A DNA stretch of 64,000 bases from Microvirga ossetica (lineage in GTDB: Bacteria; Pseudomonadota; Alphaproteobacteria; Rhizobiales; Beijerinckiaceae): the NCBI RefSeq assembly GCF_002741015.1, contig NZ_CP016616.1, forward strand, positions 2,823,501-2,887,500. Direction: 5' to 3'. This document shows, in pieces, positions 53,464-62,500 of the stretch. Below the pieces are notes generated by a model. The model was not told where the DNA came from, searched no databases, and saw only the letters and a list, made by a program, of their open reading frames with translations. Both the position numbers and the translations under genes were made by a program. Numbering within the stretch: position 1 is the first letter of the stretch; every line of letters starts with the position of its first letter.

Positions 53464-53632
53464 CCGCGCCCCTTGCGGGGAGGGGCAGGGGTGGGGGTGG
53501 TTCGACGGGGTGACACACTCACATCTCACCCGCCACGTCATGGCCGGGCTTGTCCCGGCCATCCCGATCAGAAGAGCGCTTCTCTCAATCGAGATCACCG
53601 GCACAAGGCCGGTGATGACGTGGGATAGAATT
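53464..53632. repeat. Left half of a family B repeat, followed by a different inverted repeat
   Basis: 'ccgcgccccttgcggggagg' with the 'ggggtgggggtggttcgacg' flank is a family B left arm with no right arm. It is followed by 'cacgtcatggccgggcttgt' (about 53535), which pairs with 'acaaggccggtgatgacgtg' (about 53601-53623). The first part of that arm also occurs at 17.34 kb. Confidence 0.7.
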
Positions 53633-53651
53633 TAGGCGGCCGGCGCCGGTC

Positions 53652-55244
53652 TTAGTGCCGGAAATGCCGATACCCCGTAAACACCATCGCGAGCCCGGCC
53701 TCGTCGGCGGCCTTGATGACCTCGTCGTCGCGCATGGAGCCGCCGGGCTGGATCACGGCGGTGGCGCCGGCCTCGGCCGCGGCGAGAAGACCGTCGGCGA
53801 AGGGGAAGAAAGCGTCTGAGGCGACCACCGAGCCCCTGGCGAGGGTCTCGGGCAGGCCTGCGGCCTTTGCCGCCTCGGCGGCCTTCCAGGCGGCGATGCG
53901 GGAGGAATCGACGCGGCTCATCTGGCCGGCGCCGATGCCCACCGTGGCGAGATCCTTCGCGTAGACGATGGCGTTCGACTTCACATGCTTGGCGACGCGG
54001 AAGGCGAAGCGCAGGTCGTCGAGCTCGCGCTCCGTGGGCGCGCGCTTCGTGACCACCTTGAGGTCCATGGCCTCGACCACCGCGTTGTCGCGGTTCTGCG
54101 CCAGGAACCCGCCGGCGACGGTGCGCAGGGTCAGGCCCTCCGCCCGAGGATCGGGCAGGGTGCCAGCGAGCAGCAGGCGCAGGTTCTTCTTGGCGGCAAC
54201 GATGGCAATGGCCTCGTCGGTCGCATCGGGTGCAATGATCACTTCCGTAAAAATCTCGGTGATGGCCTTGGCGGCTTCAGCATCGAGCGGGCGGTTCATG
54301 GCGACGATGCCGCCGAAAGCCGAGACCGGATCGCAGCGCAAAGCCTTCTCGTAGGCCTCGCGCAGGGTGGTGCCCTCCGCTACGCCGCAGGGGTTGGCGT
54401 GCTTGACGATCACGATGGCGGCGGAGCGCTCAGGGACGAACTCCGCCACGGCCTCGTAGGCGGCATCGGTGTCGTTGATGTTGTTGTAGGAAAGCTGCTT
54501 GCCCTGCACCTGCCGGGCGGTGGCGACGCCGGGGCGGGTTTCCGGCGTGCGGTAGAAAGCGGCGCTCTGGTGCGGGTTCTCGCCGTAGCGCAGCACCTCC
54601 GCGATGGTGCCGCCGAGCGCGCGGAAGGGTGGGGTCTCCTCGGCGAGCTCGGCGGCGAACCAGTTGGAGATCGCCGCATCGTAGGCGGCGGTGCGGGAAT
54701 AGGCCTTCTGGGCGAGGCGGCGACGCAGGGTCAGCGTGACCGAGCCGTCGTATCGGGCGAGATCGTCGAGGACGGACGCGTAATCGGCGCCGTCCACCAC
54801 CACCGCCACGTCGCCGTGGTTCTTGGCGGCGGCGCGGATCATCGCCGGCCCGCCGATATCGATGTTCTCGATGCAATCGTCATAGGGCCTGCCGGCTGCC
54901 ACCGTCGTCTCGAACGGGTAGAGATTGACCACCAGCAGGTCGATGGGGCGGATGCCATGGGCAAGCATCGCCGCCTGATGCTCCGGATTGCCGCGGATGC
55001 CAAGGAGCCCCCCGTGGACGGACGGGTGCAGCGTCTTCACGCGCCCGTCCATCATCTCCGGAAAGCCGGTGACCTCGCTCACGTCCTTCACCGCCAGGCC
55101 GGCTTCGCTCAGCGCCTTGTGCGTGCCGCCGGTGGAGACGAGCTCGATGCCGCGCTCGGAGAGCGCGCGGGCGAAATCCACGAGACCCGTCTTGTCGGAT
55201 ACGGAAAGCAGAGCGCGGGTGACGCGCTTCAGGTCGCTCGGCAT
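53652..55244 (-). CDS. purH: Bifunctional AICAR formyltransferase / IMP cyclohydrolase
   Basis: A 530-aa enzyme for the last two steps of IMP synthesis. The N-terminal MGS-like cyclohydrolase domain has [25 protein letters not shown] and [15 protein letters not shown]. The C-terminal formyltransferase domain has [28 protein letters not shown] (catalytic Lys-His) and [11 protein letters not shown]. Start at [12 protein letters not shown] (ATG 55244) with GGAG upstream; a longer frame upstream is antisense to the methyltransferase gene and rejected. In many Rhizobiales it follows the heparinase and rsmB genes; here a methyltransferase and a DUF1127 gene lie between them. Confidence 0.97.
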   Translation of the reverse strand: MPSDLKRVTRALLSVSDKTGLVDFARALSERGIELVSTGGTHKALSEAGLAVKDVSEVTGFPEMMDGRVKTLHPSVHGGLLGIRGNPEHQAAMLAHGIRPIDLLVVNLYPFETTVAAGRPYDDCIENIDIGGPAMIRAAAKNHGDVAVVVDGADYASVLDDLARYDGSVTLTLRRRLAQKAYSRTAAYDAAISNWFAAELAEETPPFRALGGTIAEVLRYGENPHQSAAFYRTPETRPGVATARQVQGKQLSYNNINDTDAAYEAVAEFVPERSAAIVIVKHANPCGVAEGTTLREAYEKALRCDPVSAFGGIVAMNRPLDAEAAKAITEIFTEVIIAPDATDEAIAIVAAKKNLRLLLAGTLPDPRAEGLTLRTVAGGFLAQNRDNAVVEAMDLKVVTKRAPTERELDDLRFAFRVAKHVKSNAIVYAKDLATVGIGAGQMSRVDSSRIAAWKAAEAAKAAGLPETLARGSVVASDAFFPFADGLLAAAEAGATAVIQPGGSMRDDEVIKAADEAGLAMVFTGYRHFRH

Positions 55245-55335
55245 GGCGGCCGCTCCATTCAAGGAAAAAGATGCGGGCGCGATACCACGGCAGGCCGGGG
55301 ATGGGAACCTGCTGCGGCCGCATAGGCGGAAGACG

Positions 55336-56139
55336 CTAGCGCGGCACGATTCCGCGGCAGACCCAGGCGGTGGCCGCGAAGGATCGCGGGCCATCGGGCT
55401 CGCCGGCTTCGTAGGCGGCGCGCAAGGCTCGCTCGAACGCCGCACGGCGCTCGTCGTCCAGGCCGGTGGTATATTTCCCGAGCGGCCCTTCGCCATCGGC
55501 GATCGGGCGCCAGTAATCCTCGAAATCCTGAAAGTCCATGTGGATCGTGATGGCGGTTTCCTTGACCTTGTCGAGACCGGTTTTCGTCCAGAGCGCCTGC
55601 ATCTCGCCGCGTCGCGTCAGCGGCTTGAAGTAGTTCTCGCCACGAATGCTCGCGGAGGAAGGGTCGAGCACGGCCGCCGTATCCCAGAACATGCGCTGGA
55701 CCGGCATGCCGCCGAAACTGTCCCAGACGGCAGCAGCAACCACCCCGCCGGGTTTCGTCACGCGAGTCATCTCGCTCAGCGCCTGCTCCGATTCCGGGAT
55801 GAAATGAAGCACCAGCAGCGCCACGGTCCTGTCGAAGGAATCGTCCGGAAACGGAAGTTCGCAGGCATCGCCGCGGGCGATCGTGATCCGGGAATCGGTG
55901 TTCCGCTCCCGCGCGGCTTCCACATAGGTCTCGGAATAGTCGATGCCGTCGATGCTGCCGACATCGGCGACCTCAGGGATGGTGAAGGTCAGGCTGCCCG
56001 TGCCGCAGCCGACATCGAGCACCCGCTCGCCCGGTTCCAGCCCCGCAAATTCGAGAAAGGGCCGTGCGAGTCTCCGGCTCCACCGGCCCATGAGCTGCTC
56101 ATACGCATCGGCACTCTTCGCATGGAACTTGGAGGACAT
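55336..56139 (-). CDS. SAM-dependent methyltransferase, class I (UbiE-like)
   Basis: A 267-aa methyltransferase: motif [14 protein letters not shown] (about residues 40-52), an acidic residue in [29 protein letters not shown] and [22 protein letters not shown]. The substrate is unknown. The C-terminal half ([25 protein letters not shown]) is not shared with the ubiquinone enzyme. The ATG at 56139 follows TTGGAG. It lies 91 bp upstream of purH on the same strand, with no further link evident. Confidence 0.89.
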   Translation of the reverse strand: MSSKFHAKSADAYEQLMGRWSRRLARPFLEFAGLEPGERVLDVGCGTGSLTFTIPEVADVGSIDGIDYSETYVEAARERNTDSRITIARGDACELPFPDDSFDRTVALLVLHFIPESEQALSEMTRVTKPGGVVAAAVWDSFGGMPVQRMFWDTAAVLDPSSASIRGENYFKPLTRRGEMQALWTKTGLDKVKETAITIHMDFQDFEDYWRPIADGEGPLGKYTTGLDDERRAAFERALRAAYEAGEPDGPRSFAATAWVCRGIVPR

Positions 56140-56482
56140 GCTTCGCTCCAATGTCGTCGGGGATTCGAACGCAACGCCGCTCAATCGTAGCAGATGAGCG
56201 GGCCTCGATGGCAGTCTCCTTTGGAGATAGGCCGGAGGCGGACATCGCCAGACCTCGGCAGCACTTGCCTCGCGGTTCAAGAAGCTTGGCGGATAGTGTT
56301 TCTTCTGCTAGGACTTCTGTCATGATCAACCGCGTGTCCCGCCTTACCATGCACTGGACGTACCTGAGAGGGTGCGCGGGATGGCTGTTGCGCTGATGCG
56401 TGCGTGATCATTCCGAGGACCCTCCCGAGGCGGGTAGGGTCCTGTGGTTCTGCTCTCCTCATGTCGATTGTGGAGAGCGAGC
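56140..56482. promoter_or_regulatory. Intergenic region with a hairpin upstream of the DUF1127 gene
   Basis: 343 bp between divergent genes. An 11-bp interrupted hairpin lies at 56416-56443: AGGACCCT-CCC and GGG-T-AGGGTCCT around the loop GAGGC. It has no T run, so it is not a terminator, and sits 40 bp before the DUF1127 start. It could shape the leader of that small gene. No repeat family is seen. Confidence 0.4.
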
Positions 56483-56719
56483 ATGAACACACATTTCCCT
56501 TCGCCGAAACGCAAGATCCGCTTCTATCCGGCCATTCTCGCTTTCAGGAATTTTGCATCCTGGGTGAGCAGTATCCGCGGGCGGTGGAACCGATTTATCC
56601 ACCGGCGGGCATTGCAAAGGCTGGAGCAGCTCAACGACCATGCGCTGCGAGACATCGGTCTCTGGCGCGAGCCTGAAAGCCGGATGGACGAGTGGTGGAG
56701 AATGAATCCGCCGCCTTGA
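56483..56719 (+). CDS. DUF1127 small basic protein
   Basis: A 78-aa protein ending with the DUF1127 (YjiS-like) core HRRALQRLEQLNDHALRDIGLWR, an Arg-rich amphipathic motif. The N-terminal half (FYPAILAFRNFASWVSSIRGRW) is amphipathic. Some short DUF1127 proteins in alphaproteobacteria bind RNA or tune phosphate and stress responses; this one is at the longer end. ATG at 56483 with GGAGAG upstream. Confidence 0.88.
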   Translation: MNTHFPSPKRKIRFYPAILAFRNFASWVSSIRGRWNRFIHRRALQRLEQLNDHALRDIGLWREPESRMDEWWRMNPPP

Positions 56720-56792
56720 TGAAACGAAGATGGTGAGGGCTCGGGGACTTCAAATCCTCCGAGTCTTCACTAACGGATCGACAGACCTGTCT

Positions 56793-58640
56793 TCAGAGCA
56801 GCTCCGGCCCCAGATCCTGAGGCTCGCTCGGATCGTAGCTGCGCGCCAGACGTTCAAAACGCCAGCGCACGACAGGCGTCTCGCTGGGGCGGATGGTCAG
56901 CACTATCTGCTCCGTGCGCCGCATCCCGTCGGCGGTGGCGAGAAAGATGCTGTCCTCGAGCTGCGCCTCGGTCGGAGCGGCGGAAAACTGCCAGGCCTCC
57001 TTGTTGGGCAACACCAGCATCACCGCCCGGCCTCCTTGAGCGCGGCTCGCCTTGATGCCGGGCGCCAGATGGAAGCGGATGACCGCCTGCGCCGTTCCGG
57101 CGCGGCCGCCTACGGTCAGGAAATTGTCCTCGCCGTCCAGCACGTTGCCCTTGGGCGAGAGCTGCCAGCGCCGCTCATGGGTGATGCCGAAACGCGGCTT
57201 GTAGCCGTCATGGCTGGCGCCGAGGATCTGAGCGTGCTCGCGCTCGCTGCGCTCCGCCGCCACCCGCTCAGGCGCGCTGAGGACGATGGGGCCGACCCGG
57301 CGCAGAAGCCAGGCCGAGATCCTGCGCTGCAGCCAGCCGCCCTTCTTGTCGACGATCTGGCACGACGACACGTCGTCGATGGAAGCGGTCGAATGGGCCG
57401 CGGTCGAACGCGAGGCCTGGATGATCGCATCGCCCGCGATATAGGGCGTTCCGCAATTGACCACGATGCGCTGCGCGGCGCTCGAGAACTCGAAGGACAG
57501 GCAGCCGGCGCCGGCATTCTGCGACAGGGGACGCGGCGGGGGAGCGCCCACATCGGCCACCAGCAGCGTGCGGCCGGCCTCCAGCCGCTCGTAGCCGGAA
57601 TGCGGCGCGTGCTGGATCGGCTGGCTGCGCATGTCGTCGTAGGTGAGCAGCGTCGCAAGATGATCGGCAGCCGTCACGCCCATGCCGTTGAAATGGGAGA
57701 GGGTGCCGTCCCCGTGCCGGAACAGGCGCACCATCGGCAGCATCCGGTCGATGGCGTGGAGCAGGGCGTCCGGCGTGTCGACCTCGCGGCTGGCGAACAT
57801 CTGGCGCAGGGGCAGGAGATCGAACAGGAGATCGACGGCAATGCGCGGGTTGCGGCTGACATGGCCACCGTCCGCCAGGATCTGCCGTTCGAGCTCGCGG
57901 GCGAGCAGGCGGCTTGCGCGACGCAAATTGCGGTCGAGGCCCTCGCAGCACAGGCCGGCATAGCAGAGCGCGATCGCCGCCATGAGCTGCTGGAAGGGCA
58001 GGGCGCCGGAGCGGACCTGCCGTTCCAGCTTGCGCACGTGCTGGCCGATGATTCTCAGGAAACGCTGGTAGAAGGCGTGGTCGGCGCCTTCCAGGATCAG
58101 CGGCGACTGGCTGATCAGGGACATGAGCCGCCGCGCGGTGATCTCGGGACTGCAGGCGATGCGCTTGTCGCCGAGCTTGGAGGTGACGAACTCGTCTACC
58201 AGGGAGCGGGCATTGGCCTGGGCGAGCGCGGTGCCGGCGGCCCTTAGGTGGCGCAGCCAGCCGAAGCCGTAGAGCGCCTCGCCCCAGGCGCGGCTCGGCG
58301 GGGTGAAGGCGAAGGGCGAGCGCCCGCCCGTGGTGATCGCGCGGCCGGAAAAGGCGAAGAAGCCGGAATAGATGTCGGTGGCGATGGTGGGATCGGCCGT
58401 GCGCAGATCCTGCGGCGCGAAGTGCAGCCGGGTCGGCACGGGCGCGCTCGAGAGGCGCGTCAGGCTCCACACCATGCCTTCGCGCATGGCGCGGCCGGCC
58501 TCGCGAACGGCAAGCCTGTACAGACGCCAGCGATCCGGCCCGAAATCCACCCGTGGCGCTCCCTCTGTCGGCTTGAATCCCAGCCAACTTAGAAGAGGAG
58601 TTCCTGCTGACCGGTTAACAGCCGGTAAGAGACGATTCAC
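56793..58640 (-). CDS. Heparinase II/III-family protein
   Basis: A 615-aa protein with an N-terminal alpha-barrel domain (FGWLRHLRAAGTALAQANARSL, SQSPLILEGADHAFYQRFLRII, GGHVSRNPRIAVDLLFDLLPL) and a C-terminal heparinase II/III beta domain (NAGAGCLSFEFSSAAQRIVVNCG, AHSTASIDDVSSCQI). The family includes polysaccharide lyases, but the Rhizobiales members beside rsmB and purH have no known substrate. It starts with GTG six bases before the rsmB stop end, so it is coupled to rsmB. No clear signal peptide. Confidence 0.9.
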   Translation of the reverse strand: MNRLLPAVNRSAGTPLLSWLGFKPTEGAPRVDFGPDRWRLYRLAVREAGRAMREGMVWSLTRLSSAPVPTRLHFAPQDLRTADPTIATDIYSGFFAFSGRAITTGGRSPFAFTPPSRAWGEALYGFGWLRHLRAAGTALAQANARSLVDEFVTSKLGDKRIACSPEITARRLMSLISQSPLILEGADHAFYQRFLRIIGQHVRKLERQVRSGALPFQQLMAAIALCYAGLCCEGLDRNLRRASRLLARELERQILADGGHVSRNPRIAVDLLFDLLPLRQMFASREVDTPDALLHAIDRMLPMVRLFRHGDGTLSHFNGMGVTAADHLATLLTYDDMRSQPIQHAPHSGYERLEAGRTLLVADVGAPPPRPLSQNAGAGCLSFEFSSAAQRIVVNCGTPYIAGDAIIQASRSTAAHSTASIDDVSSCQIVDKKGGWLQRRISAWLLRRVGPIVLSAPERVAAERSEREHAQILGASHDGYKPRFGITHERRWQLSPKGNVLDGEDNFLTVGGRAGTAQAVIRFHLAPGIKASRAQGGRAVMLVLPNKEAWQFSAAPTEAQLEDSIFLATADGMRRTEQIVLTIRPSETPVVRWRFERLARSYDPSEPQDLGPELL

Positions 58641-58645
58641 CTTAG

Positions 58646-59956
58646 CTACGATCCTTTGTGCACAAAACGTGCGACAAAGAAGCCGTCGAGGCCGGAGCGG
58701 TCATGGTCTGCGAGGACCAGATGGCTCGGCAGGGTGCGCAGGTCGCCCTGCGGCGTGATGCATTCGGAAAACCCGCCGATCTCGTCGGGAGTGACGGGCT
58801 TGCGGGCGAAGTCGGGATGGCGGGCCAGGAAGGCCTCTGCCTGACGCTCGCCTTCCTCGGCTTCGAGCGAGCAGGTGCAGTAGACCAGCCGCCCGCCGGG
58901 CTTGAGCAGTCCTGCCGCCTTGTCGAGCAGGCGGGTCTGAAGGCCCGAGAGCTTGCGGATGTCTTCCTCGCTTTTGGTCCAGGCTACGTCCGGATGGCGG
59001 CGGATGGTGCCGGTGGCCGAGCAGGGGGCGTCGAGCAGGATCGCGTCGAAGGGCTCAGCATCGAGCTTTTCCGCATCGAGGGCCTTGGTCTCGGCCTTCA
59101 GATGCAGGCGGGCGAGGTTTTCCGCGAGCCGCTCCAGCCGCTTGGCCGAGCGGTCGACCGCGAGCACCTCGGCGCCGGCCGCTGCGAGCTGCGCGGTCTT
59201 GCCGCCGGGCGCGGCGCAGAGGTCGGCGATGCGCTCGCCGGGCTTCGCCTGGAGCAGGCGGGCGGGGAGGGCGGCGGCCGCATCCTGCACCCACCATTCG
59301 CCGTCTTCGTAACCGGGGAGCTCGCGGATCGCGGTGCGCTCGACGAGGCGGATGCTGCCGGTGGGCAGAAGCACGCCGCCGAGGCGCTCGGCCCAGGCTT
59401 CCAGATCCGCCTTCACCGTCACATCGACGGAGGCCATGGCGCGGTGCGCCTCGACGATCTGCGCGGCGAGCGGCTCTCCGTATTGCGCGATCCAGCGCTG
59501 CTCGAGCCAGGTGGGGGTATCGAGCCAGGGATCGTCCTGTTCAAGGATCTGATCGCGCTCGCGGGCGACACGGCGCAGGACGGCATTGATGAAGCCGCCG
59601 GCGTGATGGAGCTTGGGATCGTCCTGGGCGAGCTGCACCGCGCTGTCGACGGCGGCATGGTCCGGCACGTCGAGAAACAGGATTTGCGCGGCGCCGATGG
59701 CGAGCAGATGCATCAGGCGCTCGTCCTTGGGCGGCTTGTTGAGCCGTTCCCTTAAGGCGTGGCCGAGAGTGCCCAGGCGCCGGAAGGTGACGATGGCGAT
59801 GGCGCGGGCGAGCGCCTCGTCGCGGGCGGAGAGATTTTCCGCGCGGGACAGCTCCTCCATGACGTCGTCGAGCGGCACGCGCCGCTTCATGGTCTCCGTC
59901 ACCGCCATCCAGGCGAGGCGGCGTGGCCCAAGGCCCTGTTCGTTCGATTGATCCAA
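58646..59956 (-). CDS. rsmB: 16S rRNA m5C967 methyltransferase family protein (RsmB/NOP2)
   Basis: A 436-aa protein: an N-terminal NusB-like domain (residues 10-140) and a RsmB/NOP2 methylase with LCAAPGGKTAQLAAAG (SAM site), LLDAPCSATGTIRRHPD (PCS motif) and YCTCSLEAEEGE (catalytic Cys). It methylates a cytosine in 16S rRNA, by family. The frame opens with TTG (59954-59956) following GGGGAT, three bases after the htpX stop codon, so it is coupled to htpX. An internal Met (AWMAVTETMKRR) is an alternative. Confidence 0.93.
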   Translation of the reverse strand: MDQSNEQGLGPRRLAWMAVTETMKRRVPLDDVMEELSRAENLSARDEALARAIAIVTFRRLGTLGHALRERLNKPPKDERLMHLLAIGAAQILFLDVPDHAAVDSAVQLAQDDPKLHHAGGFINAVLRRVARERDQILEQDDPWLDTPTWLEQRWIAQYGEPLAAQIVEAHRAMASVDVTVKADLEAWAERLGGVLLPTGSIRLVERTAIRELPGYEDGEWWVQDAAAALPARLLQAKPGERIADLCAAPGGKTAQLAAAGAEVLAVDRSAKRLERLAENLARLHLKAETKALDAEKLDAEPFDAILLDAPCSATGTIRRHPDVAWTKSEEDIRKLSGLQTRLLDKAAGLLKPGGRLVYCTCSLEAEEGERQAEAFLARHPDFARKPVTPDEIGGFSECITPQGDLRTLPSHLVLADHDRSGLDGFFVARFVHKGS

Positions 59957-59959
59957 AAT

Positions 59960-60898
59960 TTATCCCCAGGGCCCGCGGCGTGTGCCGGTCGAGCCCCCAG
60001 TAGAACCCCAAGGGCTCGATGAACGCTGCTGGAAGAAGCCGGGCGGCTGCGCCGGCGTGCCCATCTCCTGCGCCAAAGCGTGCAGGGCCGCAATCCGGTT
60101 TTCCGTCGCGGGGTGGGTCGAGAACAGGTTGTCCACGCCCCGCCCCGAGAGCGGGTTGATGATGAAGAGCGAGGCCGAGGCCGGATGGCGCTCCGCGTCC
60201 ATGTTGGGAATATGCGCCACGCCGCCGGCGATGCGCGCGAGCGCCGAGGCGAGCGACAGCGGCTGGCCGCTGATCTCGGCGCCGAGCTTGTCGGCGTCGT
60301 ATTCCCGCGAACGGCTGATCGCCATCTGGATGATCATGGCGGCGAACGGCGCGAGCAGGGCGGTGGCCAGCATCACGATGGGGTTCGGCCGGTTCTCGCC
60401 CCGGCCGCCGAAGAGGAAGCCGAACTGCGCCAGCGTCGCGATGGCGCCGGCGATGGTGGCGCTTACGGTCATGATGAGCGTATCGCGGTTCTTGATATGC
60501 GCAAGCTCGTGCGCCATCACGGCCGCCACCTCGTCATGGGAGAGCATGTGCAGCAGGCCCGTGGTGGCCGCCACCGCCGCATTCTCCGGGTTGCGCCCGG
60601 TGGCGAAGGCATTGGGCTGCGGGTTGTCGATCAGGTAGACCCGCGGCATGGGCAGCCCGGCCCGTCCTGCAAGGTCGCGCACCATATGGACCAACTCCGG
60701 CGCGGTGCGCTCGTCCACTTCCACCGCGTGGTGGGCGGCGAGCGCCAAGCGGTCGGAATTCCAATAGGCGAAGACGTTGGTCGCAAGGCCTAAGCCCAAC
60801 GCGATCATCATGCCGGTCCCACCGCCGAGAAAGTAGCCGACCACGCCAAACAGGGCCATCAGGCCTGCCAGCAGCATTCCGGTCTTGACGGTGTTCAT
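59960..60898 (-). CDS. htpX: Membrane zinc protease HtpX
   Basis: A 312-aa M48 protease: two N-terminal membrane helices ([20 protein letters not shown]), the zinc motif HELAH at 130-134 and a downstream Glu in [11 protein letters not shown]. It degrades misfolded membrane proteins together with FtsH. The C-terminal tail ([19 protein letters not shown]) is Ser/Gly-rich. GGTGGAG precedes the ATG at 60898. The longer frame upstream is rejected. First gene of htpX / rsmB / heparinase, all on the minus strand. Confidence 0.96.
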   Translation of the reverse strand: MNTVKTGMLLAGLMALFGVVGYFLGGGTGMMIALGLGLATNVFAYWNSDRLALAAHHAVEVDERTAPELVHMVRDLAGRAGLPMPRVYLIDNPQPNAFATGRNPENAAVAATTGLLHMLSHDEVAAVMAHELAHIKNRDTLIMTVSATIAGAIATLAQFGFLFGGRGENRPNPIVMLATALLAPFAAMIIQMAISRSREYDADKLGAEISGQPLSLASALARIAGGVAHIPNMDAERHPASASLFIINPLSGRGVDNLFSTHPATENRIAALHALAQEMGTPAQPPGFFQQRSSSPWGSTGGSTGTRRGPWG

Positions 60899-61024
60899 TG
60901 CGGTCTCCACCTCAACGTCAACGAAAATCCATCCTTCGAACCCTATGTGGGAACGGTCCAGCTCTCTCCCAAGAGCCTCCCAACAGCCTCCCATGAGGCG
61001 CGGAGATCTGGCATAAGGCGCCGC

Positions 61025-61255
61025 ATGAGCATGAACGACAACACCCCCTCGGATCGCCCCATCGAAGGCGCCGCCCCCGGCAAGCCTCTGTCTCCCGCAG
61101 CCCAGCGCGCGCTGGAGGAGGCCGCGAAACGCCGCCTCGAGATCGATGCCCGCGCGGCCGAGATCGCCAGGCAGAAGGAACTCCAGGGCCGCGGCGGCCT
61201 CGAGCCCGTCCGCTACGAGGATTGGGAGGTGAAGGGCCTGGCGAGCGATTTTTGA
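61025..61255 (+). CDS. DUF1674 protein, succinate dehydrogenase assembly factor 4 family
   Basis: A 76-aa protein ending [19 protein letters not shown], the C-terminal signature of the SdhAF4/Sdh8 family. Mitochondrial members hold free flavinylated SdhA and help assemble complex II. Bacterial homologues in alphaproteobacteria are assumed to do the same. The N-terminal half is disordered and basic ([19 protein letters not shown]). No sdh gene lies in the window. Divergent from htpX; an alternative start two codons later exists. Confidence 0.88.
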   Translation: MSMNDNTPSDRPIEGAAPGKPLSPAAQRALEEAAKRRLEIDARAAEIARQKELQGRGGLEPVRYEDWEVKGLASDF

Positions 61256-61315
61256 AGAGCGACTTTCGAACCTCGATGCGGAGCCAGCCCGCAAGGCCGA
61301 ACTTTACTCACGCGG

Positions 61316-61342
61316 CATATGCGCATAATATATGCACATATG
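61316..61342. promoter_or_regulatory. AT-rich dyad, likely CcdA operator/promoter
   Basis: CATATG-CGCATA and TATGCA-CATATG form an imperfect 27-bp palindrome 17 bp before the ccdA start. Antitoxins of this type usually repress their own operon, so an operator here is expected. The AT content contrasts with the flanks. Confidence 0.62.
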
Positions 61343-61359
61343 TTTTTTGGGAGATAGCA

Positions 61360-61605
61360 ATGCCCAAGCCTGCCGGACAAGCGCGGGATCGGCGCCCAAC
61401 CAATGTCACCCTTCCTGTCGCGCTCGTTTCCGAGGCGAAAGCCCTCGACATCAATGTCTCCCAGGCTTGCGAAAGCGGATTGGCTCGCTCGGTGGCGGAA
61501 GCCCGGAAAGCCCGTTGGCTGGAGGAAAACAAGGACGCCATCGAAGCCTACAACGTGATGGTCGAACGGGACGGGTTGCCGCTGGACGAGTTCCGGCAAT
61601 TCTGA
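61360..61605 (+). CDS. ccdA: CcdA-like antitoxin
   Basis: An 81-aa protein with a ribbon-helix-helix N-terminal half (TNVTLPVALVSEAKALDINVSQ) and the CcdA C-terminal toxin-binding arm (RWLEENKDAIEAYNVMVERDGLPLDEFRQF). GGGAGA precedes the ATG. Its stop overlaps the toxin start (TGATG). It neutralises CcdB and probably represses the operon through the upstream dyad. Confidence 0.94.
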   Translation: MPKPAGQARDRRPTNVTLPVALVSEAKALDINVSQACESGLARSVAEARKARWLEENKDAIEAYNVMVERDGLPLDEFRQF

Positions 61606-61904
61606 TGGGCCAGTTCGACGTTTATGCCGGCATCGGCCGCTCCACCCGGCTTGTGGTCGATCTGCAATCCGACATCCTGGCACCGATCGCCACGCGCATC
61701 GTTGCGCCACTCTTCCAGCGGAGCGAGACACCACTCCTCACCGAACTGACTCCGCTGGTTCGCCTCGACGGGCGCGATCTCGTCGTGATGATCCCGCTCC
61801 TGGCGTCTATTCCCGTCCGCGAGTTGCAGCGCCCCGTCGGTTCCCTCGCCACCGATCAGGACGCGATCAAGCGGGCACTCGACGTTCTGTTCCTCGGCTT
61901 TTGA
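61605..61904 (+). CDS. ccdB: CcdB-like gyrase-inhibitor toxin
   Basis: A 99-aa toxin starting FDVYAGIGRSTRLVVDLQSDIL and ending ALDVLFLGF, the typical CcdB ends. CcdB poisons DNA gyrase; the C-terminal residues that touch GyrA in the F-plasmid protein are in this tail (WGI there, LGF here), so potency may differ. One-base overlap with ccdA. A chromosomal type II toxin-antitoxin pair with no plasmid or phage genes around it. Confidence 0.93.
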   Translation: MGQFDVYAGIGRSTRLVVDLQSDILAPIATRIVAPLFQRSETPLLTELTPLVRLDGRDLVVMIPLLASIPVRELQRPVGSLATDQDAIKRALDVLFLGF

Positions 61905-61968
61905 GTGTGTTGCGAAAAGCGAGCGGCTCTATACAAAATCGGAGGAGCCGAAAAAATCTTTAGCCGCA

Positions 61969-61995
61969 TGTCACATCCGTCATCGCTGTCTCGTC
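61969..61995 (+). promoter_or_regulatory. ECF41-type promoter
   Basis: TGTCACA (61969-61975), exactly 16 bases, then CGTC (61992-61995), 40 bp before the decarboxylase-family start. This agrees with the published ECF41 consensus TGTCACA-n16-CGTC as I recall it. The ECF41 gene is the second gene of the same operon, so the locus is probably autoregulated. Confidence 0.85.
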
Positions 61996-62035
61996 TTAGC
62001 ATCGTAAGCAACACGATGCATAAGGACTTAAGACG

Positions 62036-62500
62036 ATGCTGAAAGCCCGGTTGATCCCCTTCGAGGTCGCACCTGGCGCCCTCAAGCCAATGATCGAGCT
62101 GGAAAAGAACCTGACGAACAGCGGTCTCGAGCACAGCCTGATCGAGCTGGTGAAGACCCGCGCCTCGCAGATCAACGGCTGCGCCTATTGCATCCACATG
62201 CACACCAAGGATGCCCGCGCCAACGGCGAGACCGAGGAGAGGCTTTATCTCCTGAGCGCCTGGCGGGAATCACCCCTCTACAGCGACCGCGAGCGGGCCG
62301 CGCTCGCCTGGACCGAGGCCCTGACGCTGGTGTCCGAGACCCATGCTCCCGATGAGGACTATGAGGAGCTCAGCCGGCACTTCACGCCCGAGGAGCAGGT
62401 CAAGCTGACGCTCCTGATCGGTGCGATCAACACCTGGAACCGGATCGCCATCGGCTTCCGTTCCATCCATCCGGTCGAGGCGAGCCGTGTCGCTGCCTGA
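62036..62500 (+). CDS. Carboxymuconolactone decarboxylase/AhpD-like protein (ECF41 partner)
   Basis: A 154-aa protein of the AhpD/CMD fold with the redox motif NGCAYCIHMHTKDA (Cys49, Cys52, His56). This resembles alkylhydroperoxidase AhpD more than true decarboxylases. ECF41 sigma factors are typically encoded with such 'COE' proteins (carboxymuconolactone decarboxylase, oxidoreductase or epimerase), which are their main target. AAGGA lies nine bases before the ATG. It overlaps the sigma factor gene by 14 bp. Confidence 0.93.
   Translation: MLKARLIPFEVAPGALKPMIELEKNLTNSGLEHSLIELVKTRASQINGCAYCIHMHTKDARANGETEERLYLLSAWRESPLYSDRERAALAWTEALTLVSETHAPDEDYEELSRHFTPEEQVKLTLLIGAINTWNRIAIGFRSIHPVEASRVAA

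Noticed and set aside
53652..55496. 614-codon version of purH
   Set aside because: The extra 84 codons overlap the methyltransferase gene in antisense. The family start [12 protein letters not shown] with GGAG upstream is at 55244.
56793..58640. Heparinase-family gene as part of a polysaccharide utilisation locus
   Set aside because: No transporters, sulfatases or glycan regulators are adjacent. The gene is coupled to rsmB, a housekeeping context typical of Rhizobiales.
61360..61904. ccdAB as evidence of an integrated plasmid or phage
   Set aside because: No integrase, replication, partition or phage gene lies nearby. Chromosomal ccdAB pairs are common.
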